Below are positions 23,349 to 33,187 of a stretch of DNA of 64,000 bases, one piece after another. The stretch's first letter is position 1. Each line of letters begins with the position of its first letter. A program made the position numbers and the translations under genes. Source of the stretch: a bacterium. GTDB lineage: Bacteria; Hinthialibacterota; Hinthialibacteria; OLB16. Below the pieces are notes generated by a model. The model saw only the letters and a program-made list of their open reading frames with translations. It made no database searches and was not told where the DNA came from. The stretch is taken from the NCBI GenBank assembly GCA_022072055.1, contig JAJVIK010000004.1, positions 150,820 through 214,819 of the forward strand, in the 5' to 3' direction.

Positions 23349-24595
23349 CGGTCCCTCCATTTCCTGCGCGCGTAGAACTGCGCCGCGAAGGCGCTGGCCT
23401 TCCATTGGCGTAGCTTCTCCTTCCGCGCCAAGCTCCCCGGGCGGGAGCTCAGAAAGCGACACTCATCGGGGAGCAGAACCAAGCTGACATGAATGTTTGG
23501 GGCCAACCCGATGGGGAGGTTGCGCTCCATGCAGGCCTCATAAAGGCGCTGGAACACGGGCGCGAGCTCCTCGGCCTTGGGGGGCGGTTCATCGGCCATG
23601 TCGGTCCCCTGTAACGGTCGGAACACACACACGGTCGGGACCGCGCCGATGGAGGTCATCCAATCGATGGCGCGAATCGAAGCCTCGGGCGGCTCCAGAC
23701 CGGCGATGATCTCGCCGTTCGCCAGCCACGGCTGTTTCCAGGTCCCCTTCTTCGAGAGCCCGGCGCAATACTCCACCGCGCGCAGATATCGATCCAAGCC
23801 GTACTCTCGGTTCTTCCCCGGGCAGACCCGTTCGAAGGTGGCTTGGTCGAAAAGTTCAAAACAGAACGAAACCCGATTGGCGCCCATGGCCTGCAGGCGG
23901 TCATAGCGGGAAAGATCGTGGTGCGGCGGGGTCTGGACCCCCACCAAGAGGTCGGTCTCGCGCTTGATCCGCGTGATCATCGGTTCGAGGATGTCGAGGT
24001 AAGTCTCACCCACATAGTGTCCGGTGTTGAAATCGACATAAGTGATCCCGGATTCGGCCCGCGCGGCATGAACCACCTCAAGCACATCCTCGACCGTCTT
24101 CTCCTCGGCGTCGTCGTGTCCGAGGTTGAGACCGACCGAGCAGAACCGGCAATTCGCCTTGGGGCTTTCACGCCAGTAGTCGCAGACCGCCGCGGGATAG
24201 ATCGCGAGATATGTCCCCTGAAGGGTTCCGACCCGATCCATCCGTTTCCCTGAACGGGTGGTCTTATCGTACCACTGGGGGCGCTCTGGAATGCGAACGT
24301 CAACACAGTGGTTTCCGTTGTGGGTGACAAAGAACTCTTCCCGGCGTCTCACCAGCTCGTAGGGCGAGTCCTTGGCGAACGGCTCGGTGACCGGGACATT
24401 GGTCCAGAGCTCCTCGGGTAGGATCAGTTCGATCCCGCTCCCGAGCCCCGCGCGAGTGCGGAGAATGGGGCGACCGTGGGTGTCTTGAGGAAGACAGCCT
24501 TCGGTGAGGCGAATCCCCTTGCAGTAGAGGTCGAGCTTCAACCACGCCGGGTTCGTGGGTGGAAAGGGAGCAGCGGAATCAGGGGAAGATTTCAT
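23330..24595 (-). CDS. Radical SAM protein with CX10CX2C cluster motif, function unknown
   Basis: 421 residues. The cluster ligands appear to be Cys138, Cys149 and Cys152 in AAVCDYWRESPKANCRFCSV: spacing CX10CX2C instead of the standard CX3CX2C. Downstream, ITYVDFNTGHYVGETYLDIL and ETDLLVGVQTPPHHDL fit strands of the SAM-binding barrel, with MGANRVSFCFELFDQ as a later strand. The N-terminal 130 residues form a separate domain. Elp3-type enzymes tolerate a similarly long first spacing, but nothing else here resembles Elp3. The substrate is unknown and no carrier peptide or SPASM domain is visible. It is divergent from the sialidase-like gene across a palindrome. Confidence 0.82.
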   Translation of the reverse strand: MKSSPDSAAPFPPTNPAWLKLDLYCKGIRLTEGCLPQDTHGRPILRTRAGLGSGIELILPEELWTNVPVTEPFAKDSPYELVRRREEFFVTHNGNHCVDVRIPERPQWYDKTTRSGKRMDRVGTLQGTYLAIYPAAVCDYWRESPKANCRFCSVGLNLGHDDAEEKTVEDVLEVVHAARAESGITYVDFNTGHYVGETYLDILEPMITRIKRETDLLVGVQTPPHHDLSRYDRLQAMGANRVSFCFELFDQATFERVCPGKNREYGLDRYLRAVEYCAGLSKKGTWKQPWLANGEIIAGLEPPEASIRAIDWMTSIGAVPTVCVFRPLQGTDMADEPPPKAEELAPVFQRLYEACMERNLPIGLAPNIHVSLVLLPDECRFLSSRPGSLARKEKLRQWKASAFAAQFYARRKWRDRHTPPR

Positions 24596-24614
24596 GGGCG
24601 GTCCTCACTGGCTT

Positions 24615-24626
24615 TATGGTACCATA
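24615..24626. promoter_or_regulatory. Perfect 12-base palindrome in a divergent promoter region
   Basis: TATGGTACCATA lies 20 bases upstream of the radical SAM start and 110 bases upstream of the sialidase-like start. An operator for a dimeric repressor is possible; there is no regulator gene nearby. Confidence 0.35.
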
Positions 24627-24736
24627 TTTCATCCTTGGGCGGGAATTGGGGATTGCTGAGGCGAATTTGGGGACTTGGAAAAACTCGGAGATCGTGGCCG
24701 GTTATCCCCCACCGGCGCGCGTGGTATACCCAACCC

Positions 24737-26179
24737 ATGTCCCGATATCACTCTCTCCGATTCATCCTTTTCGGCCTGTGGTTTTCCGCTGGAAGCCAGG
24801 CGCAGGAAATCACCCTGAACCTCAAAGACACAGGCTATCGGGGCATCTGGTACATGAACCAGCCCTCCGGCGATGAGTATGTCTACAAGTACAGCGGCGG
24901 GCTTGGGACCTACTGCGCGGACCATCAACCCTTCGCGGTTTACCGGAAAGAGGTCGAACGGACCTTCTTCTGCTATGGCGGAACCACTCCGAGCAGCAAT
25001 CAGGAGCTGCTTCACATGGTCTCCTATTTCGATCACAAGACCGGGATGGTTCCGCGCCCGACCATCCTGCTCAACAAGAACACCAGCGACGCCCATGACA
25101 ACCCGGTCATCTCGGTGGACTCGGAGGGCTACATCTGGGTTTTCTCCACCTCGCACGGCCGCTCGCGACCCTCGTACATTCATCGTAGCCGGGAGCCTTA
25201 CGCCATCGACTCCTTCGAGCTTGTCTCAGCCTCGTTCCTGGAGCAGGGGAGGTCGGCTCCGTTGGACAACTTCTCTTACATGCAGGCTTGGCACACGGGA
25301 CCCAATGGGTTCCTGTGCTTCTTCACACGCTACGGGGACCCGGCGGCGCGGACACTCTTCCGCTTAACCAGCCGGGATGGAGTCCACTGGGGCGAGCGCG
25401 TTCGACTGGCGGCCATTGCCGAAGGCCACTATCAGATCAGCGCGCTTGGACGCGCCAGAGCGGGGACCTCCTTCAATTACCACCCCAAGGGGAAGGGACT
25501 CAATTGGAGAACCAATCTCTATTACATCGAGTCGCGGGATTTCGGAAAGACCTGGACCACGGTTTCCGGCAGGACCCTGGAACTCCCATTGGTTGAGGTG
25601 GAAAACGCGGCCTTGGTGGAGGACTACGCCGCGCAAGGACTTCTCGTGTATTTGATGGATATCACCTTCGATGCCATGGACCGCCCGGTGATTCTTTTCC
25701 TCACCAGCAAGGGATATCAGTCCGGTCCGGCGAACGACCCGCGCACCTGGCGAACCGCCCGTTGGACCGTCGCTCGGTGGGAAATCCTGCCGGTCACAAG
25801 TTCGGACAGCAACTACGACATGGGTTCCCTCTATATTGAGGAGGATGGAACCTGGCGGATCATCGGGCCAACCGAGAAGGGTCCTCAACCAGGGAATCCG
25901 GGTGGAGAGATGGCGATGTGGACCAGCTCGGATGAAGGGCGGAATTGGAGGTTGGCCAAGCCGCTCACATCGGGAAGCGCGAGAAACCACACGTATGCTC
26001 GCCGCCCGGTGGACGCCCATCCCGATTTCTACGCCCTCTGGGCCGATGGCCACGCGCGGGAGCCTTCCGAATCGAGCCTCTATTTCTGCAATCGCGCGGG
26101 GGATGTGTTCCTGCTGCCAATGGAGATGAAGGAAGAGATGGAGCGGCCGGTTCCATTTAGAGGCGGGGCGTCTCCATGA
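24737..26179 (+). CDS. Secreted BNR/sialidase-like beta-propeller protein
   Basis: 480 residues from the ATG that opens MSRYHSLRFILFGLWFSAGS, a clear signal peptide; reading further upstream adds only low-quality sequence. DTGYRGIWYMNQPSGDEYVY starts the mature domain. Recurrent SxDxGxxW-like Asp boxes (TSRDGVHWGERV, ESRDFGKTWTTV, TSSDEGRNWRLA) and NPVISVDSEGYIWVF indicate a five- or six-bladed propeller of the BNR-4 type. Related proteins include sialidases, rhamnosidases and ulvan/alginate lyase-associated propellers; the exact activity cannot be read. It is another isolated secreted glycan-active gene. Confidence 0.82.
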   Translation: MSRYHSLRFILFGLWFSAGSQAQEITLNLKDTGYRGIWYMNQPSGDEYVYKYSGGLGTYCADHQPFAVYRKEVERTFFCYGGTTPSSNQELLHMVSYFDHKTGMVPRPTILLNKNTSDAHDNPVISVDSEGYIWVFSTSHGRSRPSYIHRSREPYAIDSFELVSASFLEQGRSAPLDNFSYMQAWHTGPNGFLCFFTRYGDPAARTLFRLTSRDGVHWGERVRLAAIAEGHYQISALGRARAGTSFNYHPKGKGLNWRTNLYYIESRDFGKTWTTVSGRTLELPLVEVENAALVEDYAAQGLLVYLMDITFDAMDRPVILFLTSKGYQSGPANDPRTWRTARWTVARWEILPVTSSDSNYDMGSLYIEEDGTWRIIGPTEKGPQPGNPGGEMAMWTSSDEGRNWRLAKPLTSGSARNHTYARRPVDAHPDFYALWADGHAREPSESSLYFCNRAGDVFLLPMEMKEEMERPVPFRGGASP

Positions 26180-26187
26180 ACAACCAT

Positions 26188-28371
26188 TTACTCCCTCTTC
26201 CGTATCCGCGCCCGGATGGACTTGAACGCGGGGGTTTTCGAGCGGCTGTCGATCCGGCGTGGGACAATCGCGTTGGCCTCGGGATAGTACATGGCGAGGT
26301 TCCCTGGAGCGATATCCACGATCGCGGCGTGAACCTCCATTGCCCCGACCTCGGTTTCCACTCGGACCCGTTCCCCTTCCGCGATAGAGAGGATTCGCGC
26401 GTCCTCCTCCGAAAGCATGACCACATCCCTTCGGTCGTTCCCGCGATAAAGGTCGAACTCTTCATAGACGACCGTATTGAACTGCCCCTCGGAGCGCAGA
26501 GTCATGAGCCTGAATTCGCCCTTCGCGGGGGCGAACTCCGGCAGGGGGGTGACATGGAAGTGGGCCTTGCCGTCGGGCGTCTTGAACTCCGGCGTGTGGA
26601 AGGTCCGTCCTTCGATCTGGAATTCCCCTCCCGCCCGCTCGATTTCGGCGATGGCGGAGTACCCGGGCACGACCTTCGCGATCTCCGCGCGCAGGTGCGC
26701 GTGGGAGCGCAGGGCTTTCCAGTTGAACCTGCTCTCCGGAAGGATCCGTTCGGCGAGGGATGCGATAATCTCCACCTCGGAGCGGAGCTCTCCTTGCACG
26801 GAGGGAGTTCCTCCCTCCGACATGCGCACGAAGTTGAACATCGACTCCTGGGTGGTGGCTTGGCTCTCCTCATCGCGGGCAAGCGGGGGCAGGATCAGGG
26901 TGGTGCGTCCACGGCCGTGTATGTGTCCCTCGTTCAGCTTGGTTGAGATGTAGGCGGTGAAGGGGATGTTCCGAAGAGCGCGCGATGCCCATTCCCGGTC
27001 CGGATTGCTGGCGAACAGGTTGCCTCCCAGCAGGACCGCGGCGCGGATCTTGCCCGCCTCGGCGGCCATCATCGAGGCGAAGGTGTCTTGACCGGGGTTC
27101 TCGGGAACACGGATGCCGTAGAGCTCCTCCAGCTTGGCCGCGAACGCCTGACGGACCGCCGGGGAAACCCCGATCGAGCCGACTCCCTGAACATTCGAGT
27201 GGCCCCGGACCGGGAGAAGCCCGGTCCCCGGCTTGCCCAACCATCCCCGCGCCAGGGCCAGGTTTCCGAGCGCAAAGATGTTGTCCACGCCATGAACATG
27301 GTGGGTGAGCCCCATTGCCCAGAGGAACACCCCGCGCTTGGCGCGGAGGATCAGCTCCACGGCCCGTTCCACCTGGGACTTGGGGACGCCGCACGCGTCA
27401 ATCAAATCCTCCCAGGATGACCCCGCAAGGTCGGCTTCCACATCACCCCAGCCGCTGGTGTGCTCGCGCACATAACCCATGTCCACGCCGCCGCGTTCGA
27501 TAACTCCCTTGAGCAGCGCCTTGAACAGGGCGATGTCCGCGCCCACGTGCGGCTGGAGGTAAAGGTCGCTCACCCTGGAGGAGAAGAGCATGCTTCGCCA
27601 ATCCGAGGGTATACGGAAGCGGACGAGGCCGAGCTCCTTCAGCGGATTGACCACGATCACCTTGCCGCCGCGACGACGCAGGTTGACCAGTTGGGTGATC
27701 AGGCGCGGGTGGTTGCTCGCGGGGTTGGACCCGGCCACCAGCGCGAGATCGGCCTTCGCCAGATCATCCAGGACAATCGAGGAGGTTCCGGAGCCATAGA
27801 TCTTTGAAAGCGCCACTCCGGAGGCTTGGTGGCAGTAATAGGAGCAGTTGTGGATGTTGGCGACGCCATGAGCGCGCGCGACAAGCTGAAACAGAAAGGC
27901 CGCCTCGTTGCTCGATCTGCCCGAGGAATAGAAGAAGACCTCCTGGGGGGATGATTCGCGTAGCGCCTTGGCCGCCAGGTCCAGCGCCTCCTCCCAACCC
28001 ATGCGATGGAAATGCGTGTCGTGTTCGTACGCCACCAGCGGATGGGCAATCCGCCCCAGGCGCTCCAGATCATGGGAGGAGAGACGTTCCATCCACTCGA
28101 TCGGGGTGGTCCGGAGGTAATCCTCCGGAATGGTCCCGGCCATGTCTCCGGCCTGGGCTTGGATCGACTTCTTGCAGACCTCGGGAAAGTGACCCGCCTC
28201 GTTGACCATCCCCCCGCGTTGGCCGCCCATGCCGAGGGCGCAGGCCTTACAGGCGTTGTTCGAGCGGAGGCGACGATAAAGGCCGCGCAGGCTGCCGACC
28301 TCGTAGCCCTTCTTGAAGATGTACAGGACGGAGGACAGACCGCCCGCCGCGGAGAGCTTCGGTTTGGCCAT
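26188..28371 (-). CDS. YdeP/FdhF-type molybdopterin oxidoreductase
   Basis: 727 residues. CKACALGMGGQRGGMVNEAG at the N-terminus is the CxxC segment typical of the YdeP branch, which keeps only part of an iron-sulfur motif. HNCSYYCHQASGVALSKIYG aligns with the active-site loop, GSNPASNHPRLITQLVNLRR and VFLWAMGLTHHVHG with the MGD-binding core, and LRSEGQFNTVVYEEFDLYRG plus VVMLSEEDARILSIAEGERV with the C-terminal dinucleotide-binding domain. E. coli YdeP is linked to acid resistance and proposed to act like a formate dehydrogenase, but the substrate is unproven. No electron-transfer subunit is adjacent. Cytoplasmic, since no twin-arginine signal is seen. Confidence 0.88.
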   Translation of the reverse strand: MAKPKLSAAGGLSSVLYIFKKGYEVGSLRGLYRRLRSNNACKACALGMGGQRGGMVNEAGHFPEVCKKSIQAQAGDMAGTIPEDYLRTTPIEWMERLSSHDLERLGRIAHPLVAYEHDTHFHRMGWEEALDLAAKALRESSPQEVFFYSSGRSSNEAAFLFQLVARAHGVANIHNCSYYCHQASGVALSKIYGSGTSSIVLDDLAKADLALVAGSNPASNHPRLITQLVNLRRRGGKVIVVNPLKELGLVRFRIPSDWRSMLFSSRVSDLYLQPHVGADIALFKALLKGVIERGGVDMGYVREHTSGWGDVEADLAGSSWEDLIDACGVPKSQVERAVELILRAKRGVFLWAMGLTHHVHGVDNIFALGNLALARGWLGKPGTGLLPVRGHSNVQGVGSIGVSPAVRQAFAAKLEELYGIRVPENPGQDTFASMMAAEAGKIRAAVLLGGNLFASNPDREWASRALRNIPFTAYISTKLNEGHIHGRGRTTLILPPLARDEESQATTQESMFNFVRMSEGGTPSVQGELRSEVEIIASLAERILPESRFNWKALRSHAHLRAEIAKVVPGYSAIAEIERAGGEFQIEGRTFHTPEFKTPDGKAHFHVTPLPEFAPAKGEFRLMTLRSEGQFNTVVYEEFDLYRGNDRRDVVMLSEEDARILSIAEGERVRVETEVGAMEVHAAIVDIAPGNLAMYYPEANAIVPRRIDSRSKTPAFKSIRARIRKRE

Positions 28372-28503
28372 GAGGCGTTGAGGTTAGACCAATTGCACGG
28401 ACCTGTGAACGCTCAAATGGCGTGATTCCGGGGGAGGCCCTTGAAGGGTCGGGACTGATACCCGATTCTATCGTTTCAGGATTTGACCCAAGGAGAGCGG
28501 CCC

Positions 28504-29490
28504 ATGTCGAAATGGTATTTGAGCTACAATGGCCAGCAGGTCGGCCCAATGGACCTGGAGCGGGCAATTCAGGAGGCGGCGGCGAACCCGAATGGCCATG
28601 CCTGGTGCGAGGGTTTTCCGTCATGGAAACCGATTTCCGAGATTCCGGAACTTCAGGGACGGGCCTTGGCGACAATTCCCTCGCCGCCGAAAGCCCCCAA
28701 CCAGACCGCAGATGTCATCGACTACCGGATTGTCGGAGAGGAGATGCAGTTTGTGGAGATTGAGCTCGATCCGGGGGAAAGCGCCATCGCCGAGGCCGGA
28801 GCGATGATGTATAAGGACTCCTCGGTGGAGATGGACTCGGTTTTCGGGGACGGGACCCAAACCAACGCGAGTTTCTTCGACAAGCTGGTGGGCGCGGGAA
28901 AACGGCTACTGACCTCCGAGAGTTTGTTCACCACGGTTTTCACTCACCGGGGAAGCGGAAAGGCCCATGTGGCTTTCGCCGCGCCCTATCCCGGAAACAT
29001 CATCCCACTCAGCCTTCCAACCGTGAACGGCCGGATTATCTGCCAGAAGGACAGCTTCCTGTGCGCGGCGCGAGGGGTCTCGATTGGGATCCAGTTCCAG
29101 CGAAAGATCCTGACCGGCCTGTTCGGCGGCGAAGGGTTCATCATGCAGAGGCTTGAAGGGGATGGCATGGTGTTCATGCACGCTGGAGGAACGGTGATTG
29201 AGCGCCGCCTCGGTCCCGGGGAGCTCCTGCATGTGGACACTGGGTGTGTGGTGGCCTACGAGGGTGGGGTCGAGATGGATATCCAACAAGCGGGGAATAT
29301 CAAGACCATGTTGTTCGGCGGGGAGGGACTTTTCTTCGCGATCCTGCGCGGCCCCGGAAGAGTCTGGCTCCAGTCGCTACCGTTTTCGCGCCTGGCCGGG
29401 AGAATGCTGATGGCTCAGCGCGGCGGTAAGGAGGAAGGCTCGGTGCTGGGAGGACTCGGGCGGTTAATGGATGGGGACAACCGGTTCTGA
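28504..29490 (+). CDS. GYF_2-AIM24 domain protein
   Basis: 328 residues from the ATG at 28504, preceded by AAGGAG. Residues 1-48 (KWYLSYNGQQVGPMDLERAI, EGFPSWKPISEIPEL) form a GYF_2 domain, a bacterial module usually attached to membrane or scaffold proteins. The rest is an AIM24/TIGR00266 double-psi beta-barrel: VEIELDPGESAIAEAGAMMY, GLFGGEGFIMQRLEGDGMVF, HAGGTVIERRLGPGELLHVD, MLFGGEGLFFAILRGPGRVW. AIM24 proteins are conserved from bacteria to yeast mitochondria with no settled biochemical role. The fusion of the two domains in one chain is recurrent in planctomycete-like genomes but uncharacterised. Confidence 0.9.
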   Translation: MSKWYLSYNGQQVGPMDLERAIQEAAANPNGHAWCEGFPSWKPISEIPELQGRALATIPSPPKAPNQTADVIDYRIVGEEMQFVEIELDPGESAIAEAGAMMYKDSSVEMDSVFGDGTQTNASFFDKLVGAGKRLLTSESLFTTVFTHRGSGKAHVAFAAPYPGNIIPLSLPTVNGRIICQKDSFLCAARGVSIGIQFQRKILTGLFGGEGFIMQRLEGDGMVFMHAGGTVIERRLGPGELLHVDTGCVVAYEGGVEMDIQQAGNIKTMLFGGEGLFFAILRGPGRVWLQSLPFSRLAGRMLMAQRGGKEEGSVLGGLGRLMDGDNRF

Positions 29491-29709
29491 CCTCTCCCGT
29501 TTGTCGCCTTTCATGGATGAAGGGCAGATTTGGGGATGGGAGTTGATGGTTGAAACTCCCGTCCCCTGGCTATGCGCCTTTCCCACACCTTCGCGCCCGG
29601 TTTCCCAGTATCCACATTTCCAAATTCACGCTATTCTTAAAGCTCAACTTCTCAGTCGAGACTCCCCCGAAAGCGTTGAAATTCCCCGGAGCTTCACCGG
29701 GAGATCCCC
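29491..29709. other. Intergenic region upstream of the propeller-dockerin gene
   Basis: 219 bases, AT-richer than its surroundings from about 29600, as expected for a promoter region. No clear consensus hexamers, no tRNA and no ORF with a ribosome binding site are seen. Confidence 0.4.
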
Positions 29710-32700
29710 ATGGCTGGCACACCTCGCCCCCATTATTGCGTCGTCATCCTGGCGCTCCTGGCCTGGGGAACCCCTCTAGCCCACGCCGTTCCCGACCTTC
29801 TCGTGAGCAGCCCCACCAGTGACAAGATCATTCGCTATTCCGGCGCGAACGGCGCTCTGGTCGGGACCTTCGCCTCTTCCTCCGATTCAACCATGAACGA
29901 GCCGCGCGGGTTCACCTTTGGCCCCGATGGACACCTTTATGTCTGTAGTCGCGACAGTCGCCAAGTGCTCAAATACAACGGGTCCGCCGGAACCTTCATT
30001 TCAATCTTTGTCCCCGCGCAACCGGATGGCTTCGAGCCGTTCTGTTGTGTCTTCGGCCCGGACGGACACTTGTATGTCACCAACCGGGCCACGGATCGAG
30101 TGCTTCGCTTCAACGGCTCCACCGGGGCGTTCTTGAGCATCTTTGTTCCCGCCGGAAGCGGCGGCCTGAATGAACCCTCCGGTCTCCGCTTCGGAGGCGA
30201 TGGCCACCTCTATGTGGCCTCGGGTGAGAGCGACAAGATCCTGAAATACAACGGCTCGACCGGAGCCTTCATCGGAGTCTTTGCCTCCACCAACCTGGAT
30301 GACCCACGCGATCTGATCTGGGGTCCGGATGGGAACCTTTATGTAACCAGCGAAGACAACGACCGTGTGGTCCGCTTCAACGGCTCCACAGGGGCCTTTA
30401 TCGATAACTTTGTTTCCACCGGGAGCGGGGGCCTGAATGAACCCAACGGGTTGACGTTCGGCCCGGATGGGCATCTGTATGTCACCAGTGAGAGCAGCGA
30501 CTCCGTTCTCCGGTACAACGGCGCGACAGGGGCGTTCATGGACTCCTTTGTGGGATCGGCCGCCGGGGGACTCAGCCACCCAAATTACCTCCTGTTCTTT
30601 CCACAGGCGGCGCCCGAACCAACCTCCACTCCAACCGAGACCCCCACCGAGACCTTGACCGCAACTCCAACGATCACGGAGACGCCAACCGATACAGTCA
30701 CCTCAACTCCAACGATCACGGAGACGCCCACTCACACGGTCACCGACACGCCCACGATCACCGAGACTCCAACCGACACGGTCACCGACACGCCCACCAT
30801 CACCGAGACTCCAACCGACACGGTCACCGACACGCCCACGATCACCGAGACTCCAACCGACACGGTCACCGACACGCCCACCATCACTGAGACTCCAACC
30901 GACACGATCACCGATACGCCCACCATGACTCGGACTTTCACCCAAACGGTGACGAACACCCCATCAGCGACAAGGACCTTCACTCCAAGCTCCACCCGGA
31001 CTCACACGCCAACCAAAACGCGCACCGCCACGGGCACGGCGACGCGAACCGCCACGCCCTCGCCCACCCGGACCTTCACTTCGACCGTGACCCGGACCCC
31101 AACACCGACCATCACAAGGACGCCGACAAGTACGGCGACCGACACCTCCACGGTGACTCACACCCCCAGCAATACCGCGACCAGCACGCCCACGATCACC
31201 AACACTCCCTCATCCACTCCGACTCGCACGCACACCATCACGGAAACGCCCACTCACTCGAGCACTGTGACCGCCACTCCAACGCGATCCTTCACGCATA
31301 CATCGACAGTGACTCAGACTCCGACCAGCACACCCACTCGCACCCACACAATCACTCAAACTCCAACGGCCACGCCGACCCGCACCTCCACGGTCACCTC
31401 GACCCCCACCGACACGGCGACTCGGACCTTCACCATCACCGACACCCCCACTCCCAGCGCGAGCGTGACCAGCACGCTCACCCAAACTCCAACTCGGACT
31501 GGCACGGCAACTCACACGGTGACCGCCACTCCAAGCCGGTCTTTCACACGGACTTCCACGGTCACGGCCACTCCGAGCTCGACTCCGAGCTCCACATGGA
31601 CCGTGACTCAGACCCCGAGCCGAACAGTGACACGGACCTTCACGGCGACCCACACGCCGACAGCCACGCCCACGCGCGCCTTCACGGTCACGAACACCCC
31701 GAGCGCAACTTTCACTTCAACCCGGACAGTGACCGGCACCCCCACGCGAACCGCGACTCCTTCCTCCACGTCGACAACCACCTTCACTCCCACGCCGACT
31801 CGGACCGCGAGCCCCTCGCGGACGTTCACCAACACGGCCACTCCGACCGCGACGTTCTCACCCACCCGCACTCCGACTCGAACCGGAACGCCCACGCCCA
31901 CGCCGACCCACACTCAAGGGGAGCCGGTGTTCACCGACCCGCTTCCCCTGCTCGGGGGAGTGGATAAGGAAATCTTCACCGCGATTGTGATCGCGGAGCT
32001 GGACGGGGATTCCGAGCCGGAACTGGTGCATGGCTCCGACCGGACCGGTTCGGCGGACTCCGGGTTGGGACTCTTCGCGATGAACCTGGATGGAACACCG
32101 GTTCCGGGGAACTGGCCGGTCATTCTGGACGTGGATATCCGTAGCAGCCCCGCGGCGGCGGACCTGGATGGCGACTGCTTGGATGAGATTGTGGTGGGGA
32201 CCTACGGCCCTCCATTCACGATTCGGATTTACGACAACGATGGGACCGAGATCGGACGCTCCAGCTCCAATTTCGGAGTGATCTCCTCCCCAGCGATCGG
32301 CGACCTCAACCGGGATGGCGAATTGGAGATTGTCGTCGGAACCTCGGATGGGACCCTCAAGGTTCTTAAGAAAGACGGATCGCCATTCTCATCGGGATGG
32401 CCGGTGACGCTGCCGGGTAGATCGACTCCGCTGGTTCGAGGCATGCGGAACGATGTGGACTCCTCGCCGGCGTTGGGTGACCTCGATGGGGATGGCTTCC
32501 CGGAGATCGTGGCGCTCTCGGACCACGGGATTGTTTACGCCTACGACCGAAACGGCCGGCCGCTCCTCGGATTCCCCTTCATCGCGCCCGCCAACACCTT
32601 CCCTCCGGGCATCACCGAGGCATTGAACTTCGCCTCGCCGATCATCGCGGACATCGACGGGGATGGCCGCCTCGACATCATCGTCGCCATGACCAACGCG

Positions 32701-33168
32701 CGGGTCTATGGACTGCGTGGAGATGGGAGCCCGCTGCCCGGATTCCCTCTGGTTTTCCCACCGGGAGCCCAGCCGGACGCGCGAGCGCGTTTTGGCGATG
32801 ACATCCTTTCCACTCCCGCCGTGGGCGATGTCGATGGGGATGGCCTGCTCGAGCTCGCGGTGGCGTTCCATAGCGGCCCGGAGAAGAAGTCGCGCCTCTA
32901 TGTGTTCGATCTGCTCGGTCCCGCGAAAGAGCATGCCTTGCAGTGGCCGACCTTCCACGGGAATCCCCTGCGAACCGGTTACTACCCCGGGCCCCCGACT
33001 GGAGATGCCAATCGGGATGGGAATGTGGATGGAGAGGACCTGATGAAATTCCTGAACACCTGGCAGCGCCACCCAACCATGCCGAGGTACAACCCGCTTT
33101 TCGATTTCAACCTGGATGGCCGGACCAATGGGATCGATCTCCCCCCGCTGCTGGAGGAGACCCGGTAG
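29710..33168 (+). CDS. Secreted NHL-propeller / Thr-Pro stalk / FG-GAP / dockerin protein
   Basis: 1152 residues. Signal peptide [19 protein letters not shown]. Residues about 27-300 hold six NHL-like blades (repeated [10 protein letters not shown]..SDxVLRYNGxTGAF). Residues about 303-737 are a 435-residue low-complexity stalk of TPTxTxT/TETPTDT repeats, likely extended. Residues about 745-1090 contain VCBS/FG-GAP blades with calcium-type DxDGDG loops ([65 protein letters not shown]). The C-terminus is a type I dockerin with two loops, [19 protein letters not shown] and [19 protein letters not shown]. Extracellular, probably surface-linked; no cohesin is visible in the window. The function is probably adhesion or ligand capture. 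Confidence 0.88.
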   Translation: MAGTPRPHYCVVILALLAWGTPLAHAVPDLLVSSPTSDKIIRYSGANGALVGTFASSSDSTMNEPRGFTFGPDGHLYVCSRDSRQVLKYNGSAGTFISIFVPAQPDGFEPFCCVFGPDGHLYVTNRATDRVLRFNGSTGAFLSIFVPAGSGGLNEPSGLRFGGDGHLYVASGESDKILKYNGSTGAFIGVFASTNLDDPRDLIWGPDGNLYVTSEDNDRVVRFNGSTGAFIDNFVSTGSGGLNEPNGLTFGPDGHLYVTSESSDSVLRYNGATGAFMDSFVGSAAGGLSHPNYLLFFPQAAPEPTSTPTETPTETLTATPTITETPTDTVTSTPTITETPTHTVTDTPTITETPTDTVTDTPTITETPTDTVTDTPTITETPTDTVTDTPTITETPTDTITDTPTMTRTFTQTVTNTPSATRTFTPSSTRTHTPTKTRTATGTATRTATPSPTRTFTSTVTRTPTPTITRTPTSTATDTSTVTHTPSNTATSTPTITNTPSSTPTRTHTITETPTHSSTVTATPTRSFTHTSTVTQTPTSTPTRTHTITQTPTATPTRTSTVTSTPTDTATRTFTITDTPTPSASVTSTLTQTPTRTGTATHTVTATPSRSFTRTSTVTATPSSTPSSTWTVTQTPSRTVTRTFTATHTPTATPTRAFTVTNTPSATFTSTRTVTGTPTRTATPSSTSTTTFTPTPTRTASPSRTFTNTATPTATFSPTRTPTRTGTPTPTPTHTQGEPVFTDPLPLLGGVDKEIFTAIVIAELDGDSEPELVHGSDRTGSADSGLGLFAMNLDGTPVPGNWPVILDVDIRSSPAAADLDGDCLDEIVVGTYGPPFTIRIYDNDGTEIGRSSSNFGVISSPAIGDLNRDGELEIVVGTSDGTLKVLKKDGSPFSSGWPVTLPGRSTPLVRGMRNDVDSSPALGDLDGDGFPEIVALSDHGIVYAYDRNGRPLLGFPFIAPANTFPPGITEALNFASPIIADIDGDGRLDIIVAMTNARVYGLRGDGSPLPGFPLVFPPGAQPDARARFGDDILSTPAVGDVDGDGLLELAVAFHSGPEKKSRLYVFDLLGPAKEHALQWPTFHGNPLRTGYYPGPPTGDANRDGNVDGEDLMKFLNTWQRHPTMPRYNPLFDFNLDGRTNGIDLPPLLEETR
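30736..30903 (+). repeat. 42-base tandem repeats within the stalk-coding region
   Basis: Four consecutive 42-base units, starting ACGGTCACCGACACGCCCAC and encoding [14 protein letters not shown], are nearly identical. Units alternate between a G and a C at the same position (CACGATC versus CACCATC), giving an 84-base higher-order period, and a fifth degenerate unit follows. Flanking stalk sequence to about 31915 keeps the 6-base Thr-Pro rhythm but has diverged. Recent slippage or unequal recombination is the likely origin. Confidence 0.85.
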
Positions 33169-33187
33169 GGTGTCGCCGGGATTGGAT

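Noticed and set aside
26188-28371. Selenocysteine site in the YdeP-like oxidoreductase
   Set aside because: The frame has no internal TGA and the active-site region reads as Cys/His residues; the YdeP branch does not need selenocysteine.
30736-31915. Possible CRISPR array or long repeat element
   Set aside because: The repeats are contiguous without unique spacers, stay in one coding frame and encode a Thr/Pro stalk.
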